Below are positions 42,911 to 54,322 of a stretch of 64,000 nt of DNA, piece after piece. The notes under the pieces were generated by a model, which searched no databases, had not been told where the DNA came from, and saw only the letters and a program-made list of their open reading frames with translations. The stretch lies in NCBI GenBank assembly GCA_024336345.1, contig JANFOG010000013.1, forward strand, positions 558,001 through 622,000, given 5' to 3'. Numbering within the stretch: position 1 is the stretch's first letter; every line of letters begins with the position of its first letter. Position numbers and translations under genes: made by a program. This stretch comes from Mariannaea sp. PMI_226. Lineage: Eukaryota > Ascomycota > Sordariomycetes > Hypocreales > Nectriaceae.

Positions 42911-43991
42911 ATGCAGTTCGCCTACCCCCCTCGCAAACGCTCCCACCCTCCCCCCTTCCGACCTCGATCTGCCCTCCCACTATTGAGACGAAGTCGCTTA
43001 CGGACGCTCATATTGCTCATTGCGACTATTGTTGGCGGGCTTTGGTATCTTTCCAGCTCAAGATCGAAACCATCATACCAGGAACATGTGCCATCTGGGA
43101 GTCCACCAGTCGTGGTCTTGACCGTTGTAGACTCGACGAAATACACTTCAGAGTATATTCAAACAATCACATACAACCGGGAACAGTATGCCCTACGGCA
43201 TGGTAAGTAATGGCAAGACGCACTATACACCGCGTTCACACTAATCGATTCTTTTTTTTTAAAAAAAAATAGATTACGAGACCATGGTTGTCAAGCTATT
43301 CGATTATGATACAAAAGGAGCCCCTCAGTCATGGGGCAATGTCATCGCGCTACGGCATGCCATGACCCTCTACCCAGACGCCAGGTTCATCTGGTTCCTC
43401 GACCAGAATTCACTCATTATGAATCTTGATCTCTCAATAGAGGAGCAGGTGACAAAGCCTCAGAAGCTCGATAGCTTGATGCTCAAGGACCGGCCGATCG
43501 TGCCCCCAAACAGCATCATCAAGACGTTTAGCCACTTGAAGGGGCAAGATGCACGGTTCATCATCAGTCAAGATAAGGCCGGGTTGGTGATGGACAGCAT
43601 GGTCATCCGTAACGGCGAATGGGCTAAGTTCTTCGCTGAGACTTGGATCAACCCATTATACCGCAGCTACAACTTTCAAAAGGCGGAACGACACGCTTTG
43701 GTAAGTGTCTTCCAAATAATAGAACTAATTAGTATCATGGTTTTAACTCTGTAGTAGGAACATATCGTCCAATGGCACCCCACCATTCTGACCAAACTGG
43801 CCCTCGTCCCCCAACGTACCCTAGCCTCTTACACCGGAACGAACGATGAAGACTCATATCGAGACGGTGACTTTGTCGCTGTCATGGCTGGCTGCCAGCC
43901 TCAAGGCCCTAACAGCTGCGAGGAGCAGTCACGCCGCCTCATCCAGCAACTCATTACCAAATACGGAGCTGGGGCGGAGCAAAAGGGGTAG
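42911..43991 (+). CDS. GT34 alpha-1,6-mannosyltransferase (Mnn10/Mnn11-like)
   Basis: Golgi type II glycosyltransferase of the galactosyl/mannosyl GT34 family, probably building N-glycan or cell-wall mannan backbones in a Mnn10/Mnn11-type complex. Exons 42911-43202, 43273-43700, 43758-43991 (introns 70 and 57 bp); 317 residues. The start MQFAYPPRKRSHPPP matches fungal relatives; the frame is open upstream to 42737. A signal anchor lies at about 32-48 (LILLIATIVGGLWYLSS). Conserved blocks: NREQYALRHDYETMVVKLFD (intron 1 splits the Asp codon), SWGNVIALRHAM, FIWFLDQNSLIMN in place of a classical DxD, IISQD, MDSMVIRN and ERHALEHIVQWHP (rebuilt over intron 2). The last acceptor must be the second of two adjacent TAGs to stay in frame. 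The gene looks intact. Confidence 0.9.
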
Positions 43992-45284
43992 ACTCTTGAG
44001 TTGACAAATGAAGCGGAAAAAAACTGAACGAGACCACACATGGCGCCGTTTTAGTGACCCTCAGCTCCATCATGATGAATCAAATTTGATGCTGATCATG
44101 CTATCGCCGGATTATCAAGATTCAGGAAATCGAACATCTGGGTGCTGAAGGCACAGGTTGGCTATGACTGTACCAGAAGTAATATGTAATGAGTATATGT
44201 GCAATATGAGTACCGTGCAATAGAAGACAGTTTAGTAGTCAGCTTTGTAGCCCTCAGAAAGGTACCTCAATGGCAAGGGTCTGGAAGCGGTCGAGAAGAC
44301 GAACAGGAAAGAGTATTCACAGCTCAAGGGGGGGGCAAAGAGGAGACAAGTTATGTAGATCATCTGTCATGGCCGAGTCACGAGTAAGGCCAAGAATGAA
44401 CGAAGCAGTGCCAACACCAGCAATAGAGCTCCAAATTGGTCAACAACTGCAGCTATTGAGAACGCAATGCGAAAGGGTTGTGCTTTGAGCAACGAGAGGC
44501 TACTGTTTCGTTGATGATTACTGTTGAGTAAGGGCTTCTGTGGTTCATGTCGCCTCGCAGATTGAGTCTGCCGAGTTCCGATTAGGCTATATAATACTCC
44601 GTCTCTACTCTTCTCTAGAGAGATGATGACAGGACCGTACTCGATGCAGCAGCCAGCGGCCTTGCTAGTTTAAGAATGGTTTTAAGAGCGTAAATATTTT
44701 TGTTTGTAGAAATACTTAAAACGAACCCAGTTGGGATACACTTGGCCATTGCTTATTCCACAATGGAAATTTCTTCAATTTGCATTTCTTATTCCCCCAC
44801 CCCCTTATGACCCCTGCGATCGACATATCTAATGATGGGAAGTTCATACTTCTGGACCTAAAGTTCGGTAGTGTAGATAGCATGATTAATAATTGTTCCA
44901 TATGAGAAGAAAAAAATGCTATTTTGTAAACGAAGGATTATGGATTACTGTTCTGGTAAGGATAATGCTGGTCATTGCGTAATTCAGGAGCATACGGGTT
45001 CAGAAGAGAAGCATTTGCCAATTTTCTGCTCTACATCTTTGCTTCAAAAAGGTGATGGGCGTGCCTAATTACAAGTTATTAGAAACCGGTTGTGCCTCTT
45101 CTGATATTGCGTCTTGCATTCTCTGTATTCTCCCCTATATTATCTGGCAGACTTTTGCATTTTCCACCCTGGTAAGTCAATTATCTTTCAAGCATTCATC
45201 TCTCTATCCCAATAAATGGGATCTCTAATAATCTAGGGGCGTCTATTGGTACACTGAACTAATAGTATAATTAGAAGTCAAGAG
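43992..45284. other. Non-coding stretch
   Basis: Nothing supported over 1.3 kb. A short G run (GGGGGGG near 44329) and AT-rich segments are all that stand out. It marks the end of the conserved gene block. Confidence 0.45.
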
Positions 45285-45635
45285 ATGAAAGTTGCGACTC
45301 TCCTCTCGGTTCTCTTAGCTCCCGGTCTGACTCTCCCAACCGACACAACCACGAAAGCACTCACTCCACTTGACAAACGAGATGCTACATTTATAGACGG
45401 ACAACTTAGTGACGATTATAAATCCTGCAATGTTCCGCCTGGTAGCGGGACGGCAGCTCCGGGTTATCGTTGTACAGATTCTGCGGGGGATCCAACGAAA
45501 CCCTTCAAGTGTCGCGCGTGGTGTGATGAACAATACTGCGTAAGGGTCCTTGTGATTTACCATGTATATATAGATCTTTAACTAACTTCTAAGTAGTATG
45601 GCGCATCTTGTGTACAGCTTGTTGAGTGGTCGTAG
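45285..45635 (+). CDS. Small secreted cysteine-rich protein with Kex2 site
   Basis: Candidate extracellular protein, role unknown. Exon 45285-45539 (85 codons), intron 45540-45596 (57 bp, GTAAGG...CTAAC...TAG), exon 45597-45635; 97 residues. Residues 1-18 (MKVATLLSVLLAPGLTLP) form a signal peptide; a short pro-region ends in LDKR (29-32), a Kex2-type cleavage site. The mature part of 65 residues holds exactly six Cys (48, 63, 76, 80, 85, 90), an even number fit for three disulfides; the last one is supplied by the second exon (YGASC), which supports the intron. The acceptor must be the second AG, since the first would give an immediate stop. No known effector or toxin family is recognised, and I make no activity claim. 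Confidence 0.68.
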
Positions 45636-47733
45636 CTGAATGATTACAGTAGAGACTAATGGCTCATATGGCGGTACTTGTTCCGTCTTGGTGTTCCTTC
45701 TGACAAACTTGGCATCAACATTCCCACCCTTGCGGTTAAATATAGCCTCCTCTCACAGCGGCGAGGATATCCCCTCGCTGTTGTTCTCTCAAGTCTGGCA
45801 GTTGCTACGTATCTTGTTCGTGATCATTTGCTTTCTTTGAGAGCTGTCCCATTAGATTGGCCTTACGGTGCTTGCTGCTCTAACGTCAATGAGATAGATC
45901 GCGTTATCTTACGCAATCTAGACCAGTCCAAAGTCAGGAGATTGCATTAGTGAGCATAGTAGAATTCGTCAGTCTCTCTGGCCAAGAAACAAGTGTGGGA
46001 TCGGTCTGATCACGCAGATAAGGTCAGCAGCACATCTCCTTCCTATAAGGATTATTAGCTAAAGAATCGATACTTGTGGCTTTTGGGCTAAGAAATAAAA
46101 TATCCGGCGGTGGGAATCAATCCACATACTTGGTGGAGAAGGCAGATTGTTTTCCATTCTTTTCCAATCGGACTGCATACATCCTGGAGTATGCCAGGAG
46201 TCGGGCTTACCAACAATGTCGGTCATACTGGACCTCACATCTTATGTAACTGTCGATCCGGATCTGTTGCCTGCCAAGGAGCAATAGGTCATGGCCCGAT
46301 GAGAATAAGTTGTATGGCAAATCGGGAGGCGAAGCAGAAGCTGTAGGCTGGCAAGGAAACGAACGAAGCAGAAGTAAGCGGAGTGGAAGCTGTATACATC
46401 GTTTGCGATACCTTAACCCGCAGCAGTGTGGATAAATTCTGTTTAAAAGCGTAGTAGCAAAATACGGACATTAGAATAATTGTTAGCAATCATATAGAGG
46501 ATAGGATATACTGTATGCCCACGGCAGAAAAGCAGGTTCGGGTCACGGTTTTGGGTGTAGTGGAGACATCCTGTCGTTAAGAAATGAAACCCGAAAACTT
46601 TCGCATCTCAGCGTAACGGCGCTCTACAAATCAACACCCAAGTCTAACTAACTTTATTGGGTTTTTTTCTGAGGTTCGTGTACAAAGAGCCACCCACTTA
46701 TGCACAGGCAGAGACCGATTCAAAGGACCGTGTCAGATTCTGTTGAGATCCTATGATATTGGCACTCACTACTTGGCGTTTGATGCAATTACGATGGGGT
46801 ACATGTAGAGACAAGACATGCATCATAGCCGAGGTAAAGATCTTTTTGCAACCACACCCACCCCTAGAAATGCACACACCCACCGCTATGTAGGTGTGGG
46901 AAAGGTACGCACACTCACCGGCCGAGTTTACAGAATTGTTGCAACCACACCACCACTAGAAAGGCACACACACCCACCGTCATGAAGGTGTGGGAAGGGT
47001 ATACACACTCACCGGCCCATAGCTGTGCGATGTAAATGGCATCACATGACAACCAACAAAAACCCTCAATTGGTTGCTCGGACGGCATCTGAACCTAAGA
47101 AGGTTGAGTCTCCATTGCTCCAAGACTGTTCATTGATAGACAAGAATACGAGGCATAGGGCTACTTGAATATACCATCTTTTCAAATACCACATAGGACG
47201 GGTAGTTGCTTACAATTCGAGTGTCTACCGACTTCTGCCAGTTCTCTTACTCAGGGGGTGATATTCAATGAGATTTGCCGTGTCGCCACTTCTAGTGCAA
47301 CCGAAAGCCATTTCTGTTGCCGTCTATTCTATGTGCTCATCTGGGATGACTAGCTCGAACATGTGGCTTACGGCTGAGTATCTGCCGTTCCATGGTTTAT
47401 TCCTTATTTCATTCCATCCTCGTCTGAACTCGCCACATCCACAACCCAACCAGGCGTCCTGGCAGTCGGTCTAGGTGAGCACACAGACAATTTAACTAGC
47501 CTGTGGAAGAGATTTTCTCCGACACCGGTCTCAGTCGATGGCTTTTTCTCAGAAAGCAACTGGCAATGACTGGCTTTTGAGTCAGAAAGTCATTGCCAAG
47601 TCGGCGGGAGCAACAATGCCACGGCTTGCCAACTTCTCTACTTCAGACCCTCCAGCTCAACAAGGTTGGAAAATTGTTTAAGCTCAACAGAATATATTGA
47701 TTATTTTATTCTATTCTCACCAAAATTACTCAG
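45636..47733. other. 2-kb stretch with a 93-bp tandem duplication
   Basis: No gene is supported. ORFs at 45640-45950 and 46110-46346 lack convincing starts or domains. The tandem duplication at 46846-47017 is listed separately. Confidence 0.4.
46846..47017. repeat. Tandem duplication, about 93-bp unit, two copies
   Basis: Unit 1 starts TTGCAACCACACCCACCCC at 46846 and unit 2 starts TTGCAACCACACCACCACT at 46939. Both continue with CACACACCCACCG, AGGTGTGGGAA, GTACGCACACTCACCGGCC or its close variant. The copies differ at scattered positions and by one or two small gaps, so the duplication is not recent. Confidence 0.88.
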
Positions 47734-48180
47734 CAGTTGGCTGTGATATCAATGCTATTCCATTATGTGTGGTGCTATCGGTAGTAGCCCATCATGGAGC
47801 CTCCCAGCCCTGCGATGACGAATATCGTATCTTGAAATATCATAATCCATACGCACCGCCGATTTTGTGTCAGCGTACAGGTCTTGACCTCGGTGTAGCA
47901 TATGGTCAAGAAACCAAGGGTCAGGTTACGGTACGTCAAAATACATAATGTTCTCTCCCAGGGATAAGGGGGCCCGGCTTCATCTGTGGTTCTGTCTAAC
48001 GCTAACGAAAATCAGGGAGGGATAAGATGTGACAATCCTTTTTTCTCAACATTGATCGATTGGTCACCTTGCTTCATTATTCAGCATCTTGGCCAGGCCT
48101 CTGAGGCGTGGCGTCAGGACCAATTTTTTTTCTCCTGCAACCATTACACCCAGCTCCTAAGTGACAGCTTGGAGAGCTAA
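47734..48180 (+). CDS. Possible cysteine-rich secreted protein, 5' end unresolved
   Basis: Two coding pieces join well: 47734-47930, intron 47931-48015 (85 bp, GTACGT...GCTAACG...CAG), 48016-48180. The first piece has a hydrophobic stretch (AIPLCVVLSVVAHHGAS) like a signal peptide, followed by C-containing sequence (QPCDDEYRILKYHNPYAPPI); the second continues GGIRCDNPFFSTLIDWSPCF and ends with SLES. There is no in-frame ATG before the hydrophobic stretch, so an upstream exon is needed; an AG at 47732-47733 could be its acceptor, and an ATG near 47616 could be the start, but this is guesswork. No family is recognised. The strong donor, branch site and in-phase join are the main support. Confidence 0.38.
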
Positions 48181-49397
48181 GCTCCCCAATGCACTCCCAT
48201 TTTTTTTTGGCTTGATACGCCCCGTATCACAAAGCGTGGACTTTCAGCCTATTAGCGCAATACGATCAGAAAGATACCGGAGCAGTTTGATGATCGGTCC
48301 GCGCTACGCATCAAAGCTCATGTTTGATACAGCCTGAAAGTGGGAAGCAAAACATGACTTGAGTGGCGAGAGGGTGAGTGTATGCACATACTTCTCTGTC
48401 TGGTAGTTAGTCCACTTTTCGTGAGTCGCGGGCCGGCCTTGGTCGCATTCATAAAACTGCTTTGACTAGCATAATATGTATGCTGATGAGATGGCATTAA
48501 CAGTTCTTTTTATAGACCCAGAGATAAAAGATAAATCCTAACAGGTCTGAGGCCCGTCTGCCAGTTCACATTCATGCCTCATAGTGATCGTCTTGCAGTG
48601 GCCAGATACGGCCTCCAGCCAGAAAAACTGAGTCAATTAGCAACTGTCACTTGTGCGAGTAATGGCATATTGATCCGGGGCAGTGTGAGACAAACTCAAG
48701 ATTGCGGGCGGTTTTGGCTATCTGCAGCAGAGGGATCCGAGACACGACCCAAGAACCAGTCCTAGAGTAAGTCGGTCCGCACAAAGAGGACAGCTGGTTA
48801 GCGAGGTCTGACGGTCCAACCGTCGACCTATTATTAGTGATTAATCATTTACCGCCTTTCGTCACAATGAGGTTGTCAATGGCGAGGGGTAGGAAGTCAA
48901 GGGGTTTTACTTCCTGTGGTAAGTAGCTTTAGCAATTTGGCATCAGGCCATTCTACATTCAGGTCACCAACGGAAAGAGATACACTAGTCCCCAAATCGC
49001 AAGAAATGATCCTTCGTGCCCGTAGACCGGCGCCAGGGAATAGCACAAGTTGTTGTTGAACAGGACCACAGAGGCTGGATATGTATCTGTGCGCTGTTCG
49101 TGCCGTTTCGTGGCGCTACTGGCTGGATATCCCTCATGAAGAGAGTCGCCGGGGGACACAATGTTTTCCCACCCTTGCCCCCGTGGTGGAGCAAGGCAAC
49201 GTCGGAAAGTGGGACTCAGTTTGTCCCCCCTCTGGAAGAGCAGAGCCTCAAAAAAAAAATTTGGCCTTGTGATAGGAACGCTCCATCGTTCACTCACATA
49301 TGCTCTTTTTTTTTTTGGAGCTTTAGCTTTTGGGCTTGTGTGCTCATCTACCTAGACCTAGCAGCTTAGTGGGGGTCAATTTAATTGGCATACGGTG

Positions 49398-49487
49398 TGT
49401 AGCTTAGTTGGCATCATTCCTGCGCAATGTAAAGAATTGGCAATGGTATAGCTTAGTTGGCATCCATTCTGGCGCACAATATAAAGT
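49398..49487 (+). repeat. 49-bp tandem repeat containing a tRNA A-box-like word
   Basis: Two units offset by 49 bp each contain TAGCTTAGTTGGCATC (at 49400 and 49449), then ATTC, GCGCA and AAAG. TAGCTTAGTTGG fits the tRNA A-box consensus TRGCNNAGYNGG. No B box or foldable tRNA body is seen, so this is not called a tRNA. Confidence 0.7.
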
Positions 49488-49587
49488 AGATGATAATAAG
49501 TTAAAATGGCAGGTGTCCCACACACGTACTCAACACTCAGCTGTTGTATTTTCCGTTCGTCTCAACGGCAGACGACTTTCCTAATAG

Positions 49588-49610
49588 CCCCCCCCCCCCC
49601 CCCCCCCCCC
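49588..49610. repeat. Homopolymer C run (23 bases)
   Basis: Unbroken run of C, 38 bp upstream of the ATG chosen for the family-2 gene at 49649. If the coding frame began further upstream it would be read as polyproline, which is why the downstream ATG is preferred. Confidence 0.9.
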
Positions 49611-49648
49611 AAAGCGCCTCCTTCGTTCATTCCACGCCGTCGAAGCCA

Positions 49649-49939
49649 ATGTCATTCATCATCAAAGCCCGTAATTCTGGGTCGGGCAGGCCGTCGCTAT
49701 TGGAATCAACAACGAGATCACAAGCTCGTGGAGGAAAACGAAAGCAAATTGCGCTATGGAGTTGTGTAAGTCAGTCTGTGTATTCCTACATAGGGAACAC
49801 TAAAAACAAGACCTTTGCTAAGTAGATTGGAAATCAGTGCATATGTGGGAATGCCGGGATGTCCATGAGAGTCGATCCGTGTTCCTATTGTCAGACCCCT
49901 AGATGTATGCACTGTCCTGTCTCGAAAATAAGGAGATAA
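49649..49939 (+). CDS. Small zinc-ribbon-like protein, family 2 copy A
   Basis: Function unknown. Exon 49649-49765, intron 49766-49837 (72 bp, GTAAGT...ATCAG), exon 49838-49939; 72 residues. Exon 1 ends ARGGKRKQIALWSC; exon 2 reads CICGNAGMSMRVDPCSYC then QTPRCMHCPVSKIRR and stop. Seven Cys in the order C-C-x-C-x10-C-x2-C-x4-C-x2-C suggest a zinc ribbon. The intron falls directly between the first two Cys, exactly as in the copies at 54093, 56515 and 63559. The frame is open further upstream through a polyproline segment coded by a C run; the true start might be there or in another exon, since the copy at 63559 has a signal peptide upstream. The C-terminal module is certain, the N-terminus is not. 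Confidence 0.6.
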
Positions 49940-52900
49940 GAGAGCATTATGGATTGGCTGGACGGCAGGAAAGCTGATGGATGAGCTATGCCTACACACT
50001 ACCAATATGGTAGTTTTTTTATGGACATGTCGCTATACACAGGAATTGAAGTAATCAGATTGGGATTGGGAGCGAAGTAGGTGGCATATTGTAGGGAGGG
50101 GGTGTTTTTTAGTTTGTTGCATACTCTAGGGTTGGGCCTTGTCCTCAGTGACGTATATTTATATATGCACCTGTGTAGCAGCGCCACCCCACAGGAGCCC
50201 AGTGTCCTGGTTCAGTGTCTTTCAAAGTCTGCAAACACAAGTACAAATGCAGTCTAGTCAGGAACCATCCACCCATCCGCATAGAAGAACCTTCCACACT
50301 CACTAACTAGTAACTACTACGGTCGCACATTAGCTTAGGTCTGCATGCACTTACTTCAATTGACCTGGCATTTTAGATTGTCTGCAAATTCACAGTTGAT
50401 CTTATACATAAAATACTAATTGCTACTGACCCAGAACATCACGAGAAGGTACCAGCTGTCGTTCTGGACCTCCACATAAAGCTATTTGCTAAAGCTTTTT
50501 CGGTATATATCTATATATGTAGTATACATATACACATGAATAATGGAAGAATGAAGACCTAAAGGAAGGTTGTATGTATGATGAATTTAGCGTTATGGGA
50601 TTAACTTGGGTTCCTTCCTCATTCAGCACAATTGCCTCCCTCAAGGGGGGAAATTGGCTCAGTGGCTTACTATGTAGAAGCCTTAGCTACCACAATTGCC
50701 ACTAGAACTATCCTTGTGTCACAGAATGTAAGGCCAAGAGTGTAGGTGTGACGATAAGTGCCTTCTCCAGACTACCGAATACTATGAGGGGTTTATGTAT
50801 GGGATTTTCCCCTGGAGACGCCCCCCTGAATAGGGAAGGGAGGCCGGGGGTCCCTCCGAAGCCGGCTACTGAGATCACCCTATGGGTATGTTATGCTAGG
50901 AGGCTCGAGGTATCTATAGGCCTCATCGATGTGAAATGGGCTCCCCGTAACACCTTGTGTATAACCCCGCTGGCTATTTCTATTCTAAGTACCTGTATAT
51001 TTTGTTGGGGGAAAACCCCACGCCGAAAACCACCTACGTGCGCAGGTCTCGTGATGCGGAAGAACGTCGTGCAAAACAGTCGCGACAGGCGGCTCAGAAC
51101 AGCCACACCGTAAATTTCAAAAGAGAAGGAAACCAGCCAAACAAATTTGATAGAAATGAAGAGAACCGGTTGATCAAATGAAAACACAAATCACAAGTCA
51201 TATAAAAAGTCAAAAAGTCAGGGCAAAAACAATATATATTGGATGGTATCCCGATGCCTTGTCCGTAATGTTTTGTGGTTGGTTTACAAGGCCTACGACG
51301 ATATATGCGAGCCAATCAAATTGTGACAAGCAAAGCGAAAAGTGTATTAGGTAATGTAAAGGGCATATGCCAAAGAAGTGAATTTTGTCCCCAACGCAGT
51401 AGATAGTCTTAATCATAGTTTTTCCTCCCAACAAGGTATATAGTTAGCTCTCGGGCTATGCTGTGTGTCAATATAAATTAGCAACAAGATGAGTGTATGT
51501 GTCGAGAGGGTCTCACCGCTTTACCGCCTTTTTGGCTATTGCGTCACAACTGCACCTGCCTCCTCCAACTGCTTGGTGATTGTCAAAGAAGAGATACGAT
51601 CGCTTCAAATTTACTTGTCCGTGCTGTTGCATAATACAAACGCCTCGTTGATATGTCGTGGCCGAGCAATTAACTGCCCAAATCTATTGCAAGGTGTTGA
51701 GGCCCGCATCTAACAGTAGAGTACTCCGTAGGCTACAGGTGGTTGGGAAACGGTTTGTGTGGCGTCGCGTTGGTACCACATCTCTTGTCTTGGCGAATGC
51801 ACTTGAGCAACAGTCATGATCTACAGAGCAGTCCAGGGTCCAACACTTCACGACTAAAATCGTTCCGTTTCTCATTGATAGTGGGGACGAGGGACAGCCT
51901 TGATTCAGACTATTTGCAGCTGAGTGTAGCAAATGTCACATTTGCGCAACTCCTTGCAACTGACCTCATCAGAAAGTACCACTAGATTTGTCCCTGATCT
52001 CATTGGTGTTGACGTAACTGAAGGCGGGACCTTCGGCAAGCTGCCTGACAAAATGTCATGGGACCGGGAGTAGCGGTTTAAGAAATATATTATGCCTATT
52101 TGCATCATTGGAAGGCTAGATTTGCTCATCCTAGGTTACAAACTCACACTCTTTGGAGCAGTCGATTAAACACCAAATACCGGATCGGGTGGGCCACGGC
52201 TGATTCCCGCATGGAAGAGGCCCGTGATTTTCTTCACGGTGCCCCTTCTTGTGATTCTGCTTTAGCCCAAATAAGGGCCAAATGGTTTGCATGGGACCTA
52301 GATGTTTCTGGTTCCCCGTCTTGTCATCGATTCTATTTTTAGATACATGGACACACCAGGGCTTCCTGACGGCTACGAGATTCAGACAATAAATCATCAG
52401 CCTAATGCAGGGACACGGCACTTACATCAAACACTCATCATCGAAAACTGCTCTTCTCGTCCCCATCCGACAATACCGTCACGATCACGGTCAGCTTTTA
52501 TTCCGCCGGGTCGCACGCGCTAGCTGGGGATATCTCGACCAACGGCCTAATTTTAGTTATGGCATTATCTACCCGACTTCAAATGGCCACGTTTAATGGA
52601 ATGCAGTGATTCTTTTGAACCCAAAGCATTTATCATTCATATTCCACATTGCAGCGTATGCAGTGTGTCTGGTAATTACTATCATTATATATTGATATTT
52701 GATCATGTTCAAGGTTTTACTTAGAAATGCAAAGCATGCTTTTTATCCTCACCGATGACTCCGTTCAAAACAGTCCAGAGAATATGTAGGAATACCTACG
52801 CACGTCAGCTCTAATTCTGGGGCATGAACTCAAACAGGCTCCAGCTGTGATCCCCGCTCCCCTCTCCTTGCCAGGGAGCTGATAAAGCCTACGTCCGCGT

Positions 52901-54092
52901 TGAAACCCCATTCCAACTTTTGCGAATATATATATAAAATTAATTTTTCAAGATAAGACATAGGCCCTGTTCCCCTCGTCGCTTGGTCACACTCAAGCAG
53001 ACAAGACTCACCCTGTAGCACAATGGACTACCCGACGATTGATCGGAGTCTCTGGCGCTGATACGGATTTTGTCACCGCTTGATGGAGGAAGCCCAACCC
53101 ATGACTTACGAGGTCAACTTTATCCAGTTATACAGGTAGCAAGTGGTACGTACAATTATATTCGGCTCATCAGCTATTTTCTTGCAAGAATGAGTGGCGT
53201 GTGCTCAGACTTCCTCTTTGCTCATCTCCAGGGCGAATGGTTTCTTCGTGTCTGCAGAGTGTGTCTCACCTGTCAGGGGCAAATCGCAAACCAAAACGAC
53301 ATCACTCTCACCTTCACATAACAAACAAACCGAAATAGCTCCGTTACAAGCCTAGAAAATATGGGAGCTTCCCTTGTCAACGTACATTAAATTCGAATTT
53401 TAGTTCATATATAGAATAATAAAAAAGACTCTCAGAGTGCTAGTCCAATAAGGCTCGTTGAAGCAGCTGGGAGGGGGCATTCAGATGATGCACATGATTC
53501 GGATGATGCAGATGACCCACAATAGGGAGTTGAATCTTTGCCAAAGCCACAAAATAAACGGGTAAAACTGCAAGGGGAAATGCTTGGGTACTCTCTAGCC
53601 GTGATAAGTCTTGTTTTCTCTTGTCTCCCGCTGCGTTTGCGTTTGCGCCTTTATTTTCTTTTTCTTGTCCCATGAAGACTACGAACCAGGGTAACAAGAA
53701 CACTTTCTGAATTTCCCCGATCTGCGGTTCGGTTATTTAAAGGCGTGACGCACGCTCCCAACCACAGAAAAAAACGATAGGAAACTACATATTAATACGA
53801 AATCTTTCATCCATTGCAATTTTTATCTGCGGTATATCTCATTGTTTCAAGTCTCCAAAAGTTTCAGTCACCTCGTTTGGTGCATCGAGAGGTAATGCCA
53901 TTCATCAAGGTCTGTCAAATTGCTTTGCGCACACCATTGTTCTCGACTTTCTCTTATGGGTGCTTCGATGGCACAGCACCATTGCTCGAACTTCGCTGAT
54001 GGACCGTGCATTAGGGATCGTTTGTCGACGCTCCTGACATCGAGCGCCCTGACCCGAACGGCGACCAAGCTTACGAATGCGGTGCGATTGAG
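49940..54092. other. 4.2-kb stretch without supported genes
   Basis: Many overlapping ORFs (50748-51181, 51489-51713, 51743-51985, 52100-52596, 53070-53321) lack consistent frames, ATG starts or domains. The frame at 50748-51113 contains EITLWVC, faintly like the ALWTC end of family-2 exon 1, but no second exon follows. AT-rich alternating sequence lies near 50500-50535. It may include decayed genes. Confidence 0.35.
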
Positions 54093-54322
54093 ATGCACAA
54101 TGGATACGACAGCTTTCAAGGGCGTGGTGCGAGACGAAAGCAGGTTGCGCTATGGACTTGCGTAAGTGAGTCCCTTTACACTCGAAGCAAGGAACCGATG
54201 CTAATCAGAATTAAACGTAGTGTATTTGCGGGTGCTCTGCCATGACGATGAGAGTAGATCCTTGTCGCTACTGTAGTACTCCAAGATGTATGTACTGTCC
54301 AGTAAGCAAGGTCAAGATGTGA
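54093..54322 (+). CDS. Small zinc-ribbon-like protein, family 2 copy B
   Basis: Function unknown. Exon 54093-54161, intron 54162-54220 (59 bp, GTAAGT...TTAAACGTAG), exon 54221-54322; 56 residues from the ATG at 54093, though the frame is open up to a TAG at about 54014, so an upstream exon is likely (an acceptor lies at that TAG). Exon 1 ends GARRKQVALWTC, exon 2 reads CICGCSAMTMRVDPCRYC then STPRCMYCPVSKVKM and stop. Cys spacing equals copy A, with one additional Cys. The last ten bases of the intron (TTAAACGTAG) are identical to the copy at 63559, showing common descent beyond the coding part. Upstream residues are polar and give no domain. Confidence 0.55.

Larger units (their letters stand above)
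48181..49648. other. Intergenic stretch with short repeats
   Basis: No gene is supported; ORFs at 48574-48765 and 48959-49369 overlap in several frames. Listed separately: the 49-bp repeat at 49398-49487 and the C run at 49588-49610. Confidence 0.4.

Noticed and set aside
50748..51181. Possible extra family-2 copy (EITLWVC)
   Set aside because: No GT donor after the Cys codon and no CxCG...MRVDPC exon downstream; the frame also starts without an ATG.
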